This document shows, piece by piece, positions 26,188 through 34,882 of a stretch of 64,000 nt of DNA. Positions within the stretch are counted from its first letter, which is position 1, and the number at the start of each line of letters is the position of its first letter. The notes beneath the pieces were generated by a model. That model made no database searches. It saw nothing but the letters and a program-made list of their open reading frames with translations, and was not told the origin of the DNA. Source of the stretch: Novosphingobium lindaniclasticum LE124 (GTDB lineage Bacteria; Pseudomonadota; Alphaproteobacteria; Sphingomonadales; Sphingomonadaceae); the NCBI RefSeq assembly GCF_000445125.1, contig NZ_ATHL01000076.1, forward strand, positions 248,001 to 312,000, read 5' to 3'. The position numbers and the translations under genes are program-made.

Positions 26188-27069
26188 TCAGAGCCCGTCG
26201 AGGCCCTTGCTGACGAGGATGTTCACCGCGACGCGGCGGTTCTGCGCCTTGCCTTCGGGAGTGGTATTGTCCGCCAGCGGATCCGCTTCCGACATGCCGG
26301 TGGGCGTCAGCATGCGATAGGGCTTCCACCCGCAGGCCTGCTGGAGATAATTGACCACGCTGCCGGCGCGCTTCTCGCTGAGCTGCTGGTTGATTTCCTG
26401 GCTGCCGGTGGAATCGGTGTAGCCGACGACGAGCAGCAGGGCATTGTCCATGCTCTCGGCCGTTGTGGCTGCCGCGCAGAGATCGTTCTTGGCCTGGGGC
26501 GAAAGAACCGCCTTGCCGGTGTCGAAGTTCACGTTGGTCGTGCTCTTCACATTGTACTGGTCGATGTCACCCATCCGGCCGCGCAGAGCTTCGGTGGCCG
26601 CCGTCTGTTCGGCAAAGCGCTGGTCGGTGCCGTTGTGGATCATCGAGGCCGTCTTCAGATCCTTGTTCTGAAGATTGATTTGGCTCGCCACCAGACCATT
26701 GCCGGACTGCAGGGTCTTGATGGTGACCGGCAGACCGTTCATCAGCGACTGTGCGGCCAGTTTGCTGCGGCCCATGCCGAAGAGACCCTTGCTGGCGCTG
26801 ATGCGGGTGGTGTCGGTCACGGCTACCACCGTCTTGGCACCGTCGTCGGTGGTGACCTGCACCTGATCCCCGCTGCGTGCGGAGATGATGCCCTTGATCT
26901 CGGGCCCTTCGGTCATCTCGGCTTCCTGTGCCGGCGCCGCGCCATAGACGGTCGCCGAAACGTCGGCCTCGGGCGGCTCCTGGGTCTGGGCCTGGACGCT
27001 GGCCGACGCTGCTCCGGTGAGCATGGCGGCCAGCAACAGAACGCGGGGGCTCCTGGAAATAACACTCAT
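26188..27069 (-). CDS. OmpA-family outer-membrane/peptidoglycan-binding protein
   Basis: A 293-residue protein with a signal peptide (VLLLAAMLTGAASASVQAQ). Residues ~55-90 form a small beta domain resembling DUF5666 (GIISARSGDQVQVTTDDGA), followed by a helical linker. The last ~125 residues form an OmpA C-terminal domain with VNFDTGKAVLSPQAK, VVGYTDSTGS and AQNRRVAVNIL, which binds peptidoglycan. No transmembrane beta-barrel is evident, so it probably anchors peptidoglycan or is periplasmic. It is transcribed alone, with a 593-base upstream region. Confidence 0.85.
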   Translation of the reverse strand: MSVISRSPRVLLLAAMLTGAASASVQAQTQEPPEADVSATVYGAAPAQEAEMTEGPEIKGIISARSGDQVQVTTDDGAKTVVAVTDTTRISASKGLFGMGRSKLAAQSLMNGLPVTIKTLQSGNGLVASQINLQNKDLKTASMIHNGTDQRFAEQTAATEALRGRMGDIDQYNVKSTTNVNFDTGKAVLSPQAKNDLCAAATTAESMDNALLLVVGYTDSTGSQEINQQLSEKRAGSVVNYLQQACGWKPYRMLTPTGMSEADPLADNTTPEGKAQNRRVAVNILVSKGLDGL

Positions 27070-27662
27070 ATCGCTACTCCTTAAACTTTACCAATCAAGG
27101 CCTGCGGGGAGCAGCTCTCGTCCGACCGCCACTGGCGCGGATCGCGCTCGTGGCCGTCGGAACCTCGTCCATTCGGCTTCGCAGGATGTGCGGTTGGAGC
27201 AGCACCTGAACGCCATGGACCTCTTGGGTGTTCAGGTTAACCTTGCGCCTACATGAACGTGCCTTGCCGCAGCGATAAGGTGCCGCCAATTTGAGTGGAG
27301 CGTGCGACGAACCGTTGTCGGCGATCCGATGGGCCAGATTGTTTTGCGCCGCTTCGAATTACGCGGCTTGCAAAGTTGGCCGCGACTTGCCGGATCGGCA
27401 CCCTTCCCCCGAAAACGGGTTGCGAATACACGCGGCACCGGGATCCTGTGCTTATCTTATTGATATGGTTTCAATAGGTCCACAGTTCGCGCGCGACAGG
27501 TTCTTCAGCCTGCCGGCCACTACCTTCCCGGAACGCGATGTCGAAAAAGTACAAGAAGCGCGCGAGCAGCCGCCTTCGATCTTTACCGATTTAGGAAGAT
27601 CCTATCGCCGGGAGGCCGGGGACGAATTTCCCAGGCCCTCCCCATGAGCACCCACCGCCACC
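27070..27662. other. 593-base intergenic region with no convincing gene
   Basis: Open frames here are short, lack ribosome-binding sites and resemble no family. The region contains the promoter and leader of the OmpA gene. It also has an imperfectly spaced but exact repeat ACCTGAAC / GTTCAGGT at 27204-27211 and 27230-27237, and an A/T-rich stretch around 27450-27475. An untranslated RNA is possible but unsupported. Confidence 0.5.
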
Positions 27663-29012
27663 TCAATGGAGCTTGAGGCGCGGGCGGACGATACGGTTCA
27701 TATGGCTGATGGCGATCATCGCGGAGCCTTTGATCCAGCCGTGGATAGCCAGCAGATGCATGCGGTAGAGCGACAGGTAGATGAACCGCGCCAGACGCCC
27801 CTCAACGGCCATGCGCCCGCCCACGAGATTGCCCATCAGCGAGCCGACCGTCGAAAAACGGCTGAGCGAGACAAGCGAACCGTGGTCCTTGTAGACGAAG
27901 TCGACCAGCGGCTTGTCCGCCATCATCCGCTTGAGATTGGCGAAAGCGGCATCGGCCATCTGATGCGCCGCCTGGGCGCGCGGCGGAACGGGCCGGTCGC
28001 TGCCAGGCAGCTTGCAGAAGGCGCAATCGCCGATGGCGAAGACCCGCTCGTCGGACTCGCTCTGCAGGGTCGGTCGCACCACGACCTGCCCCGAACGGGC
28101 CAATTCCAGCCCGTCCAGGCCTTCCGCGATCGGCTTGGCCTTCACGCCCGCCGCCCAGACCTGCAAATCGGCTCCGATCCGCTCGCCCGAACGCAGGATC
28201 ATGCCTTCCGCGGTGGCTTCCACCACCGGTGTATCGACGAGCACCCGCACCCCCAGCGCTTCCAGTTCGGCCCGCGCCGCGGCCGCCAGCTGCTCCGGCA
28301 GGGCCGGCAATATGCGCGGCCCGGCTTCGATCAGGGTGACTTGCAAGCGGCTCCGGTCGAAGACTTCCAGACCGTAGTAGCCCAGCGCATCCGCCGCGTT
28401 GTAAAGTTCCGCCGCGAGTTCGACGCCGGTCGCTCCTGCTCCCACGATCGCGACCCGCACTTGTGCATCGCCTGACGGGTCCGATGCCATCGTTCGCGAT
28501 ACGCGCAGGCACTGGTCGAGCAACTTGTCGCGGAATCGGTCGGCCTGGTCGCGGCTGTCGAGGAACGTGCAGTTCTCCGCCACGCCGGGAGTGCCGAAGT
28601 CGTTGGTGACCGAGCCATAGGCCAGGACGAGGTAGTCGTAGCGGATCTCATGCGAGGCGATGACTTCGCGCCCCCGATCGTCCTGGATCGCGGCGAGCCG
28701 GATGCGGCGCCGGTTCCGGTCGATGCCGGCCAGCGATCCATAGAAGTAGCGATATCCCCAGCGGTGGCAGTGGCTGCGATAGCCCACTTCGTCGAGGTTC
28801 GCATCCAGCGATCCGGTGGCGACCTCGTGCAGCAGCGGCTTCCAGATATGCGTGCGGTTGCAGTCGACTAGGATGATGTCGTGATGCTTGCGCCCATAGT
28901 GCGCGCCCAGCTTGGCGGCCAGTTCCAATCCCGCCGCTCCGCCGCCGACGATCACGATCTGGGTCTTCATCGTCGGGGCTGGAACGGCTGCTGAATCGGG
29001 CACTGCTGGCAT
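27663..29012 (-). CDS. ndh: Type II NADH dehydrogenase (NDH-2)
   Basis: A 449-residue flavoprotein. The ATG at 29012 is chosen because GAGGAG lies seven bases upstream; the frame extends five codons further to a TTG inside that site. The FAD-binding motif VIVGGGAAGLELAAKLG and NADH-binding motif VAIVGAGATGVELAAELY are clear, as is the WKPLLHEVATGSLD segment typical of NDH-2. The C-terminal ~60 residues (RMHLLAIHGWIKG) would be the membrane-associated amphipathic tail. It oxidises NADH and reduces quinone without proton pumping at the inner face of the membrane. It lies 131 bases downstream of the GH1 gene on the same strand. Confidence 0.9.
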   Translation of the reverse strand: MPAVPDSAAVPAPTMKTQIVIVGGGAAGLELAAKLGAHYGRKHHDIILVDCNRTHIWKPLLHEVATGSLDANLDEVGYRSHCHRWGYRYFYGSLAGIDRNRRRIRLAAIQDDRGREVIASHEIRYDYLVLAYGSVTNDFGTPGVAENCTFLDSRDQADRFRDKLLDQCLRVSRTMASDPSGDAQVRVAIVGAGATGVELAAELYNAADALGYYGLEVFDRSRLQVTLIEAGPRILPALPEQLAAAARAELEALGVRVLVDTPVVEATAEGMILRSGERIGADLQVWAAGVKAKPIAEGLDGLELARSGQVVVRPTLQSESDERVFAIGDCAFCKLPGSDRPVPPRAQAAHQMADAAFANLKRMMADKPLVDFVYKDHGSLVSLSRFSTVGSLMGNLVGGRMAVEGRLARFIYLSLYRMHLLAIHGWIKGSAMIAISHMNRIVRPRLKLH

Positions 29013-29087
29013 TCTGAAGCTCCTCAAGGCGACCGCGCGGTCAATTCGCCAAAAGGTTCCTTAATGCCTGGCCCGCGTTACGCCTAT

Positions 29088-29107
29088 GGGACATATCGCC
29101 TTGTCCC
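29088..29107. promoter_or_regulatory. Inverted repeat upstream of ndh
   Basis: GGGACA-N8-TGTCCC lies 76-95 bases upstream of the NDH-2 start. It could be an operator for ndh or a weak hairpin after the GH1 gene. No T-run follows. Confidence 0.3.
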
Positions 29108-29143
29108 GTGCGTTTCCTGCAAACGGATCCTATCATATCTCCT

Positions 29144-30508
29144 TCAGCTCGTGACGGTGTTGCGCCGGGCGATCGTTCCGAGCACTTGCGCGCTCATTTT
29201 CGGGGTCCGTGCGAATGTCACGGGATCCACGGTGTGAAGCCCGTACTTGGGCTTGTAGCCGAAGATCCATTCGAAATTGTCGAGCAGCGCCCAGTGGCAA
29301 TAGCCCAGAACCAGCACGCCCTCTTCCATCACGTTCCTGAGTGCGGAGAGCGATTCCGGGATGAACCGGGCCCTTATCCGGTCATCGTCCGTCCCGACGC
29401 CGTGCTCCGAGATCAGTATCGGCACGCCCGTCTCTTGGTGCGCGAATTTCACGGCACCGGCCAGCGAGGGCGCCCAGACTTCCGCGCCGGACCAGTTGAG
29501 GACCGCGCCCTTGGGCGGCGGCAGGCGGCCCTCGTCGCCCCATAGGGCGCGTTCGTAGTTCTGCACACCGACGAAGTCGTCCTGCTTCGCAAGCTCGAAC
29601 CACGCGCGGTAGAGCTCCTCGCGTACCTGGTCCCGCCGCTTTGGGCTTCCGGCAGCCTGATCGTCCATCACGACCAGCGAGACCCCGACGGGCAGATCGG
29701 GGCACTGCGCCTTGATCGCGGCCTTGGCGGCCTTGTGTCCCGCCAGCAGGCCGCGCTGGAGATCGGCGAGATCGTCGAGACCGGCGACATTGGCGCTGAG
29801 GAACCGCGGCACACCGAGCTGCCTCGCCGCGCCTTGCAGCGTGGCCTTCTGAAGATCCCAGACTTGCGGCGGCAGCATGCCCTTGATCGATTGCAGCAGG
29901 TTGGGCTCGTTGATCGTGATGGCCTTGGCCATCGTCCGGCCGGCGGCGGCGGCGACCTTGCCGCAATAGCGGGCGAAAAGCTCCGGCGCCTCGGGATTGC
30001 TCCAGCCGCCCTGCGCGGCGAACCACAAGGGCGTGGTGAAGTGATTGAAGGTCACGATCGGGGCAAGGTTGCGCGCGCGGCAGCCCTCGACGATCCTGCG
30101 GTAGTGATCGAGCATCGCTTGGGAGAACTGTCCCTTGACCGGCTCGACGCGGGCCCATTCGACACCGAAGCGGTAGCTGTTCAGACCCATGTTCTTGGCG
30201 AGGTCGAGATCGTCGGACCAGAGTTCGAAGCTGTTGCAGGCGTCACCGGACGGGACGGAGAATATGCCCGGCTGCTGCCTTTCCAGAAACCACAAGTCGC
30301 TGCCAAGGTTGTTTCCTTCGGTCTGGTGCGGTGAACTTGCCGCGCCCCAGAGGAAGCCGGACGGGAAGGGCTTGCCAGCCCCCAAGCTTGGCGCGCCGGG
30401 CGCAGCTTTGGCGCTGGCGGCGGTCGGGGAGGCTCCCATCGCGCCCGCTCCGGCCAGTGTGGCACCTGCCACGGCTCCGCGCACGAGCAAGGTCCTTCGA
30501 TCGATCAT
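29144..30508 (-). CDS. Exported GH1-family glycosidase (beta-glucosidase-like)
   Basis: A 454-residue glycoside hydrolase family 1 protein. The ATG at 30508 has GAGGAG upstream and reveals a Tat leader (DRRTLLVRGAVAGATL). The start of the barrel is FPSGFLWGAASSPHQTEGNN. The acid/base is E201 in TINEP. The nucleophile is E368 in ILISEHGVG, where the usual TENG reads SEHG. Periplasmic hydrolysis of beta-glycosides is likely; beside an aromatic-degradation cluster, phenolic glycosides are plausible. It follows the esterase gene by 71 bases on the same strand. Confidence 0.87.
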   Translation of the reverse strand: MIDRRTLLVRGAVAGATLAGAGAMGASPTAASAKAAPGAPSLGAGKPFPSGFLWGAASSPHQTEGNNLGSDLWFLERQQPGIFSVPSGDACNSFELWSDDLDLAKNMGLNSYRFGVEWARVEPVKGQFSQAMLDHYRRIVEGCRARNLAPIVTFNHFTTPLWFAAQGGWSNPEAPELFARYCGKVAAAAGRTMAKAITINEPNLLQSIKGMLPPQVWDLQKATLQGAARQLGVPRFLSANVAGLDDLADLQRGLLAGHKAAKAAIKAQCPDLPVGVSLVVMDDQAAGSPKRRDQVREELYRAWFELAKQDDFVGVQNYERALWGDEGRLPPPKGAVLNWSGAEVWAPSLAGAVKFAHQETGVPILISEHGVGTDDDRIRARFIPESLSALRNVMEEGVLVLGYCHWALLDNFEWIFGYKPKYGLHTVDPVTFARTPKMSAQVLGTIARRNTVTS

Positions 30509-30579
30509 GTTCAAATGCTCCTCAACTCTGCGCGGCCATGGGCCGCTGGATATCGGGATCCTTCCGGTGTCGGCGCCGC

Positions 30580-31449
30580 TCAGCGGGGATCCGCAAAGAA
30601 GCCGAGCAGTTCGTCTGCCAGGCGGTGGTCCGACGTGCCCAGATGCAGGGCCGCGGAATAGTGGTTGTGCCCGCTCACGTAACAGGCGCGCGGCAGCTTG
30701 CCGTGTCGGCCGAGGCGAGCGTGCAGGAGACTGCACCATTCCGCCTGGAATCGCGGCGGATCGAACTCCGCGCAGGCGACCAGAAGCGGCAGGTTCGTCG
30801 CCATGATCGCGCCCAGCGGCATGCGCAGTTCGTAGCAGTCCTGGGGACCGTAATAGAGCATGTCCCGCGGGTCGAGCGGCGTGAAACCGTACAGGCCCGA
30901 TAGCAGTGCGGCTCCTCGGACAAGCTGCGCATGGTTTTCCCTCTCCCTCAGAAACGCCGAGACATGGACCGCGCCGGCGGAGGTTCCGAGCAGGAAGATC
31001 CGCTCGGGATCGCCGCCATGGCGCGCGGCGTTCGCCCGCAGCCAGTCGACGGCAAGGTTCACGTCCTCGGCGCCCGAAGGCCACATGTGTGCCGGTGCGA
31101 GGCGGTAGTTCATCACCGCGCCGACCAGGCCGTTCGCCGCCGCCCAGCGCCCGACATGGGCATTGGCCCAGCCGCTGCCGCCCTTCTCGACCGGCCCGCC
31201 CTTGTCGCCCACGAGAAAGCCTCCGCCGTGGACGAACAGCACGACCGGGCGCGGATCGCCGCCTCCGCCGTAGAGATCGAGCCGCTGGCGAGGGTCGGGA
31301 CCATAGGCGCAGTCGATGGCGGCCGGCACGACCCTGGCGGCAAGAGCCTGCTGCTCGGCATTGAACAGGGCCCGGCAGTCGGCGACCACCTCGGGGCCCA
31401 GCCTGGTGCCCATGGCGGCGATGGCGCGAGCCGTTTCCCCAGCGGTCAT
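30580..31449 (-). CDS. Alpha/beta hydrolase, hormone-sensitive-lipase-like esterase
   Basis: A 289-residue cytosolic esterase. The oxyanion motif HGGGF is at residues 74-78. The nucleophile is S157 in GTSAG and the histidine is probably in SGHNHYSAAL near the C-terminus. The family (HSL/BD-FAE) hydrolyses short-chain acyl esters. The start overlaps the stop of the membrane-protein gene (ATGA), so the two are translationally coupled. Deacylation of an aromatic or sugar ester in the same pathway as the GH1 enzyme is inferred from context. Confidence 0.85.
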   Translation of the reverse strand: MTAGETARAIAAMGTRLGPEVVADCRALFNAEQQALAARVVPAAIDCAYGPDPRQRLDLYGGGGDPRPVVLFVHGGGFLVGDKGGPVEKGGSGWANAHVGRWAAANGLVGAVMNYRLAPAHMWPSGAEDVNLAVDWLRANAARHGGDPERIFLLGTSAGAVHVSAFLRERENHAQLVRGAALLSGLYGFTPLDPRDMLYYGPQDCYELRMPLGAIMATNLPLLVACAEFDPPRFQAEWCSLLHARLGRHGKLPRACYVSGHNHYSAALHLGTSDHRLADELLGFFADPR

Positions 31450-31940
31450 GCCGTTTCCCTCCCATGGTGCGCGAACAGGCGGTTAAGCGCGAAGGTGGTG
31501 CCCGAAACCCCCAGAACAGTGCCATAGACGAGCTTGACGGCGAGCGCCAAGGACCCGCCGATCTCGCGCCCGGGCCCCAGAAAACAGAAGGCGGCGGCCA
31601 GCCCAGCCCCAACGATACCGGCCACCACCACGGAGAGGACGGTCCGGACGATGAAGGCCGTGGTGCCCGGCCCTGTCGCAGCCCCTGTCCCGGGCCCCGT
31701 TCTCTCGCCCCTCTTCTCGGGGCTAGTCCTGCCCGACACGACTAGCAGGGGAACCAGCGATGACATCGAGGCGATGGCGGTGGATTGCGGGAGGAAATCC
31801 AGCGCGAAGTTGTCCGGCGCCGCGAAGTGCAAGGAGCTTTTGCCGAAGCCCAAAACCCCGAAGAAGAATGCGCCGCTCAGGACGAAGTTGACGATCCCGC
31901 TGGTGACCTGCTCGCGCCGCAGGCGTGCAGCCCTGTTCAT
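31446..31940 (-). CDS. Small membrane protein of unknown function
   Basis: A 164-residue protein with probably four hydrophobic segments: SGIVNFVLSGAFFFGVLGFG, a shorter one near residue 55, VLSVVVAGIVGAGLAAAFCF, and LALAVKLVYGTVLGVSG near the end. A Thr/Gly/Pro-rich loop lies between. No family is recognised. The ATG at 31940 overlaps the stop of the decayed MBL-fold gene, so it was probably once the second gene of an MBL-membrane-esterase operon. The frame runs open far upstream, but only this start fits. Confidence 0.6.
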   Translation of the reverse strand: MNRAARLRREQVTSGIVNFVLSGAFFFGVLGFGKSSLHFAAPDNFALDFLPQSTAIASMSSLVPLLVVSGRTSPEKRGERTGPGTGAATGPGTTAFIVRTVLSVVVAGIVGAGLAAAFCFLGPGREIGGSLALAVKLVYGTVLGVSGTTFALNRLFAHHGRETA

Positions 31941-32408
31941 GCCCGGCACCCCACGTCGAAGCTCTGGAGATCGCGCGCGAGATCGACGGCGCCCGAGTAG
32001 CCCGCGCCGATCGCGGCGCGCAGGCCCGGTTCGTACGGCGCCAGCGGCCCCGGCGGAACCGCGAAATGGGTGAGGACCACCCGGCCCGCACCCGCCTTCG
32101 CGGCGATATCGCCGACCGCCTCCGGCGTGAGGTGATGGGCCGAGAGATGGCGCTCCATGCCCCCCAACATGGCGGGCGAGGCATCCTTGCGGCGCGCGCG
32201 GATCTCTTCCAGCAAGGCATCCAGCGCCATGATCTCGCTGACCAGGATATCGCTGCCTTTCGCCCATACGGTAACGGCCGGGCTCGGGCCGGTATCGCCG
32301 GCATACGTCACGCTGCGCCGCCCCGTGGCAAAGCGGTAGCTCAGCGAGACGTTGCCCGGATCGGGCTTTGCCGTCGTGGTCGAAGTGGCTGTTGGCGGCA
32401 GTCTGCAC
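31937..32408 (-). pseudogene. Truncated, frameshifted MBL-fold hydrolase remnant
   Basis: The C-terminal half of a metallo-beta-lactamase-fold protein is clear: SLSYRFATGRRSVTYAGDTG, then ILVSEIMALDALLEEI, MERHLSAHHLTPEAV and RVVLTHFAVPPG. The preceding strand (VQTAANSHFDHDGK) lies in another frame, and the two join near 32370, so a frameshift is present. The first ~130 residues, including the zinc-binding HxHxDH, are missing, because the TonB receptor gene ends only 86 bases upstream. A GTG at 32408 with GGAAGGAG upstream leads only into the wrong frame. The original stop still overlaps the next gene's ATG. Confidence 0.75.
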
Positions 32409-32493
32409 GCTTGCTCCTTCCCCTTTTGGCGCCTCTTGCGGCTTGCTCGAAAGAATGGCCTGGGTTCTTGGCAAAGGTCCCGGCCCCTCGCGA

Positions 32494-34824
32494 TCAGAAC
32501 CGGGTTTCGGCCTGGATGCCGATGGTGCGGCGGCCTTCGCGGGTCAGCCAGTTCACGTAAGCGCCCGAATCCGCGAACGGAAGGTGAATGACCGAGGCGT
32601 GGAAGCGCTGGTCGAGCAGGTTGCGCACGAAGGCGCCGATCCGCCAGTTGCCGTCCGGATGGCCGATCCCCATGCCAAGGCCGATGGTGCCGTAGCCGTT
32701 CTGATAGGCATAGGCATTGGCGACCGCATACTGCACCCGGCTGCGGTAGTAGATGTTCGCCGAAGTATCGAACTGGAGATTGTCGTTGATCGGCAGCTTC
32801 ACGTCCGCGCCCAGGGTGGCGCTGTACTTGGGCGCGCCGGAGAGCGGCTCGCCCCGCGCCTGGACCAGGCTGGTGACGCCGTCGGCCGCCAGGAAGCACG
32901 CATAGCCGGCCTTCACGTCTTCGGGGCAAGCGGTGACGTAGTCGGTGAACTTGGTGTCCGAATAGGTGAAGCCGCCGCTGAACGACAGGACCGGGCTGAC
33001 GCGCCAGGCAGCGTCGATCTCGAAGCCCTTCGCGGTGAAGCCGCCGGCATTTTCGGTCACGAACTCGACACCGTTGAACACCGAGGTCTGGAGGTTCTTG
33101 TATTTGTCGTAGAACAGGTTGGCGTTGAAGGTCACGGCCTTGTCGAAGATCTGCGACTTGATGCCCACGGTGATATCGCGAACGGTCTGGGGCTTCACGG
33201 CGGTACGCAGGCCGGTGAGGCCGGTGAAGGTCACCGTCGGCCCCAGGTAACCGCGAGCGATGGTGCCGAACAGCATGACGTCGGGCGTGATCTTGAACTC
33301 GGCACCGCCCCGGCCCGACCACGAGCCCTTCCTGGTGCTGCCGGTCTGGAGCGAAGTCGGCGTGTACGGAGTGACGAAGCCCGATCCGTCGGCTGCGGGA
33401 GAAGCCGGTGCGAAGACGGGGTCGATGATCGAGAAGTACGAGGCCTTGACCCAGTCGTACTGGTAGCGCAGGCCGCCGATGAGGCTGAACTGCTCGGAGA
33501 CGTGGAACTTGCCATCGAAGAAGGCGGCCAGCGAGTCCGAGCGCGTCTGGGTATTGCCCTGCCCGCCGGAAATGTTGACGATGAAGCTCTGGAACGGGTT
33601 CGCCGGGCGAAGCTGCGCGCGGTTGAAATCGTTGTCGTCGCCCACCTTGCGGCGCGAGGCATAGACGCCCGAGGTGAATTCGAGCTGGCTGCCGCTGGGC
33701 GAGCTGACGCGCAGTTCTTGCGAAAGGAACGACTGGTCGATGCCGGCCGGCTGCGCGGTGAAGACCGGTACGCTGGATCCGTCGATCGCGAAGGCCTGCG
33801 GGCCTTCATCGAGGCGGCGCCAGGCGGTGATCGACGTCAGGTTGTAATCGCCCAGCGCGTAGTTGATCTCCATCGACGCGCCGTAGTTCTGCTCCGAGGA
33901 AAAACCTTCGTAGTCCTCGACCGACCGGGTGTTGTCGAAGCCCGCCCTGACGCCGAGCGCCGTCAGGTTGCCGAACCGTGCCGCCATCAGCGGATTGGCG
34001 AAGCCGGGCAGGCGATTGAGCGTCCAGAGCTGGCCGGGGCCCTTGCGGCTGATCTTGGAATAGTCGCCGATGATGTAGATCGAAAGATCGTCCGTGGGTT
34101 CGTAGAGAAACTTGGCGCGGCCGCCGTAGCTTTCCTCGCCGCCCCAGGTCTCGCCCCGATAGACGTTCTTGAGGAAGCCGTCGTTGCGGCGGTAGAAGCC
34201 GAAAACGGCAAGCGCCGAATTCTGCGAGACCGGCACGTTCACGCTGGCATTGGCATTGACTTCGTTGAGCTGGGCATAGCTTGCGAAGGCCTTGCCGAAG
34301 AAGCGCGAGGGATCGGGCTTCTTCGTGGTGATGTTGATGACGCCGGACGAGGCGTTCTTGCCGAACTGGGTGCCTTGCGGACCTTTCAGCACTTCGACGC
34401 GCTCCAGATCGCCCAGGCTGTTGATCGGGTTGCCGAAGGGGATGACCACGTTGTCGACCACGGTTCCGACGTTCTGTTCCGACGAACTGGAGAAACCGCC
34501 CGCCGAACCCACGCCGCGCAGACGGAAACCGGCATCGTTGGGCGAGGAACCGAACTGCACGCCGGAGAACTGGTACTGGATGTCGGTCAGCTTCTGGAAG
34601 CCGCTTTCCGTCAGCTGGTCGCCGGTGATGGCGGAAACCGCGATCGGCACGTCCTGAAGACGCTCGGCCCGGCGCGACGCGGTGACGATGATGTCGGTAC
34701 CGGAAACGGCAGTCGTCTCGGCGGCCTGGGGCGCGGTGTCCTGCGACACCTCCTGCGCCATGGCAGGAACCCCCAACGCGCCGAGGGCGATGCTGGAAAG
34801 CAGTGCGATCTTGTTGCTGGTCAT
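32494..34824 (-). CDS. TonB-dependent outer-membrane receptor
   Basis: A 776-residue receptor with a signal peptide (IALLSSIALGALGVPAMAQ), a TonB box-like TDIIVTASRRAERLQDVP, and a plug domain including VEVLKGPQGTQFGKNASSG. A ~600-residue barrel ends in the terminal phenylalanine AETRF. It belongs to the broad pesticin/FyuA-like group abundant in sphingomonads, which take up aromatic or natural products as well as siderophores. The start has GGGAGAGACGAA upstream. It follows the FAH hydrolase gene by 58 bases, so uptake of the substrate of the aromatic cluster is likely. Confidence 0.92.
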   Translation of the reverse strand: MTSNKIALLSSIALGALGVPAMAQEVSQDTAPQAAETTAVSGTDIIVTASRRAERLQDVPIAVSAITGDQLTESGFQKLTDIQYQFSGVQFGSSPNDAGFRLRGVGSAGGFSSSSEQNVGTVVDNVVIPFGNPINSLGDLERVEVLKGPQGTQFGKNASSGVINITTKKPDPSRFFGKAFASYAQLNEVNANASVNVPVSQNSALAVFGFYRRNDGFLKNVYRGETWGGEESYGGRAKFLYEPTDDLSIYIIGDYSKISRKGPGQLWTLNRLPGFANPLMAARFGNLTALGVRAGFDNTRSVEDYEGFSSEQNYGASMEINYALGDYNLTSITAWRRLDEGPQAFAIDGSSVPVFTAQPAGIDQSFLSQELRVSSPSGSQLEFTSGVYASRRKVGDDNDFNRAQLRPANPFQSFIVNISGGQGNTQTRSDSLAAFFDGKFHVSEQFSLIGGLRYQYDWVKASYFSIIDPVFAPASPAADGSGFVTPYTPTSLQTGSTRKGSWSGRGGAEFKITPDVMLFGTIARGYLGPTVTFTGLTGLRTAVKPQTVRDITVGIKSQIFDKAVTFNANLFYDKYKNLQTSVFNGVEFVTENAGGFTAKGFEIDAAWRVSPVLSFSGGFTYSDTKFTDYVTACPEDVKAGYACFLAADGVTSLVQARGEPLSGAPKYSATLGADVKLPINDNLQFDTSANIYYRSRVQYAVANAYAYQNGYGTIGLGMGIGHPDGNWRIGAFVRNLLDQRFHASVIHLPFADSGAYVNWLTREGRRTIGIQAETRF

Positions 34825-34882
34825 TTCGTCTCTCCCCTAAACGGATTGTTATTCGCTGCTTTTGTCAGTTGCCGTGCGACCG

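Noticed and set aside
27291-27647. 118-residue open frame in the OmpA upstream gap
   Set aside because: There is no ribosome-binding site, no recognisable domain, and the composition is atypical of neighbouring genes.
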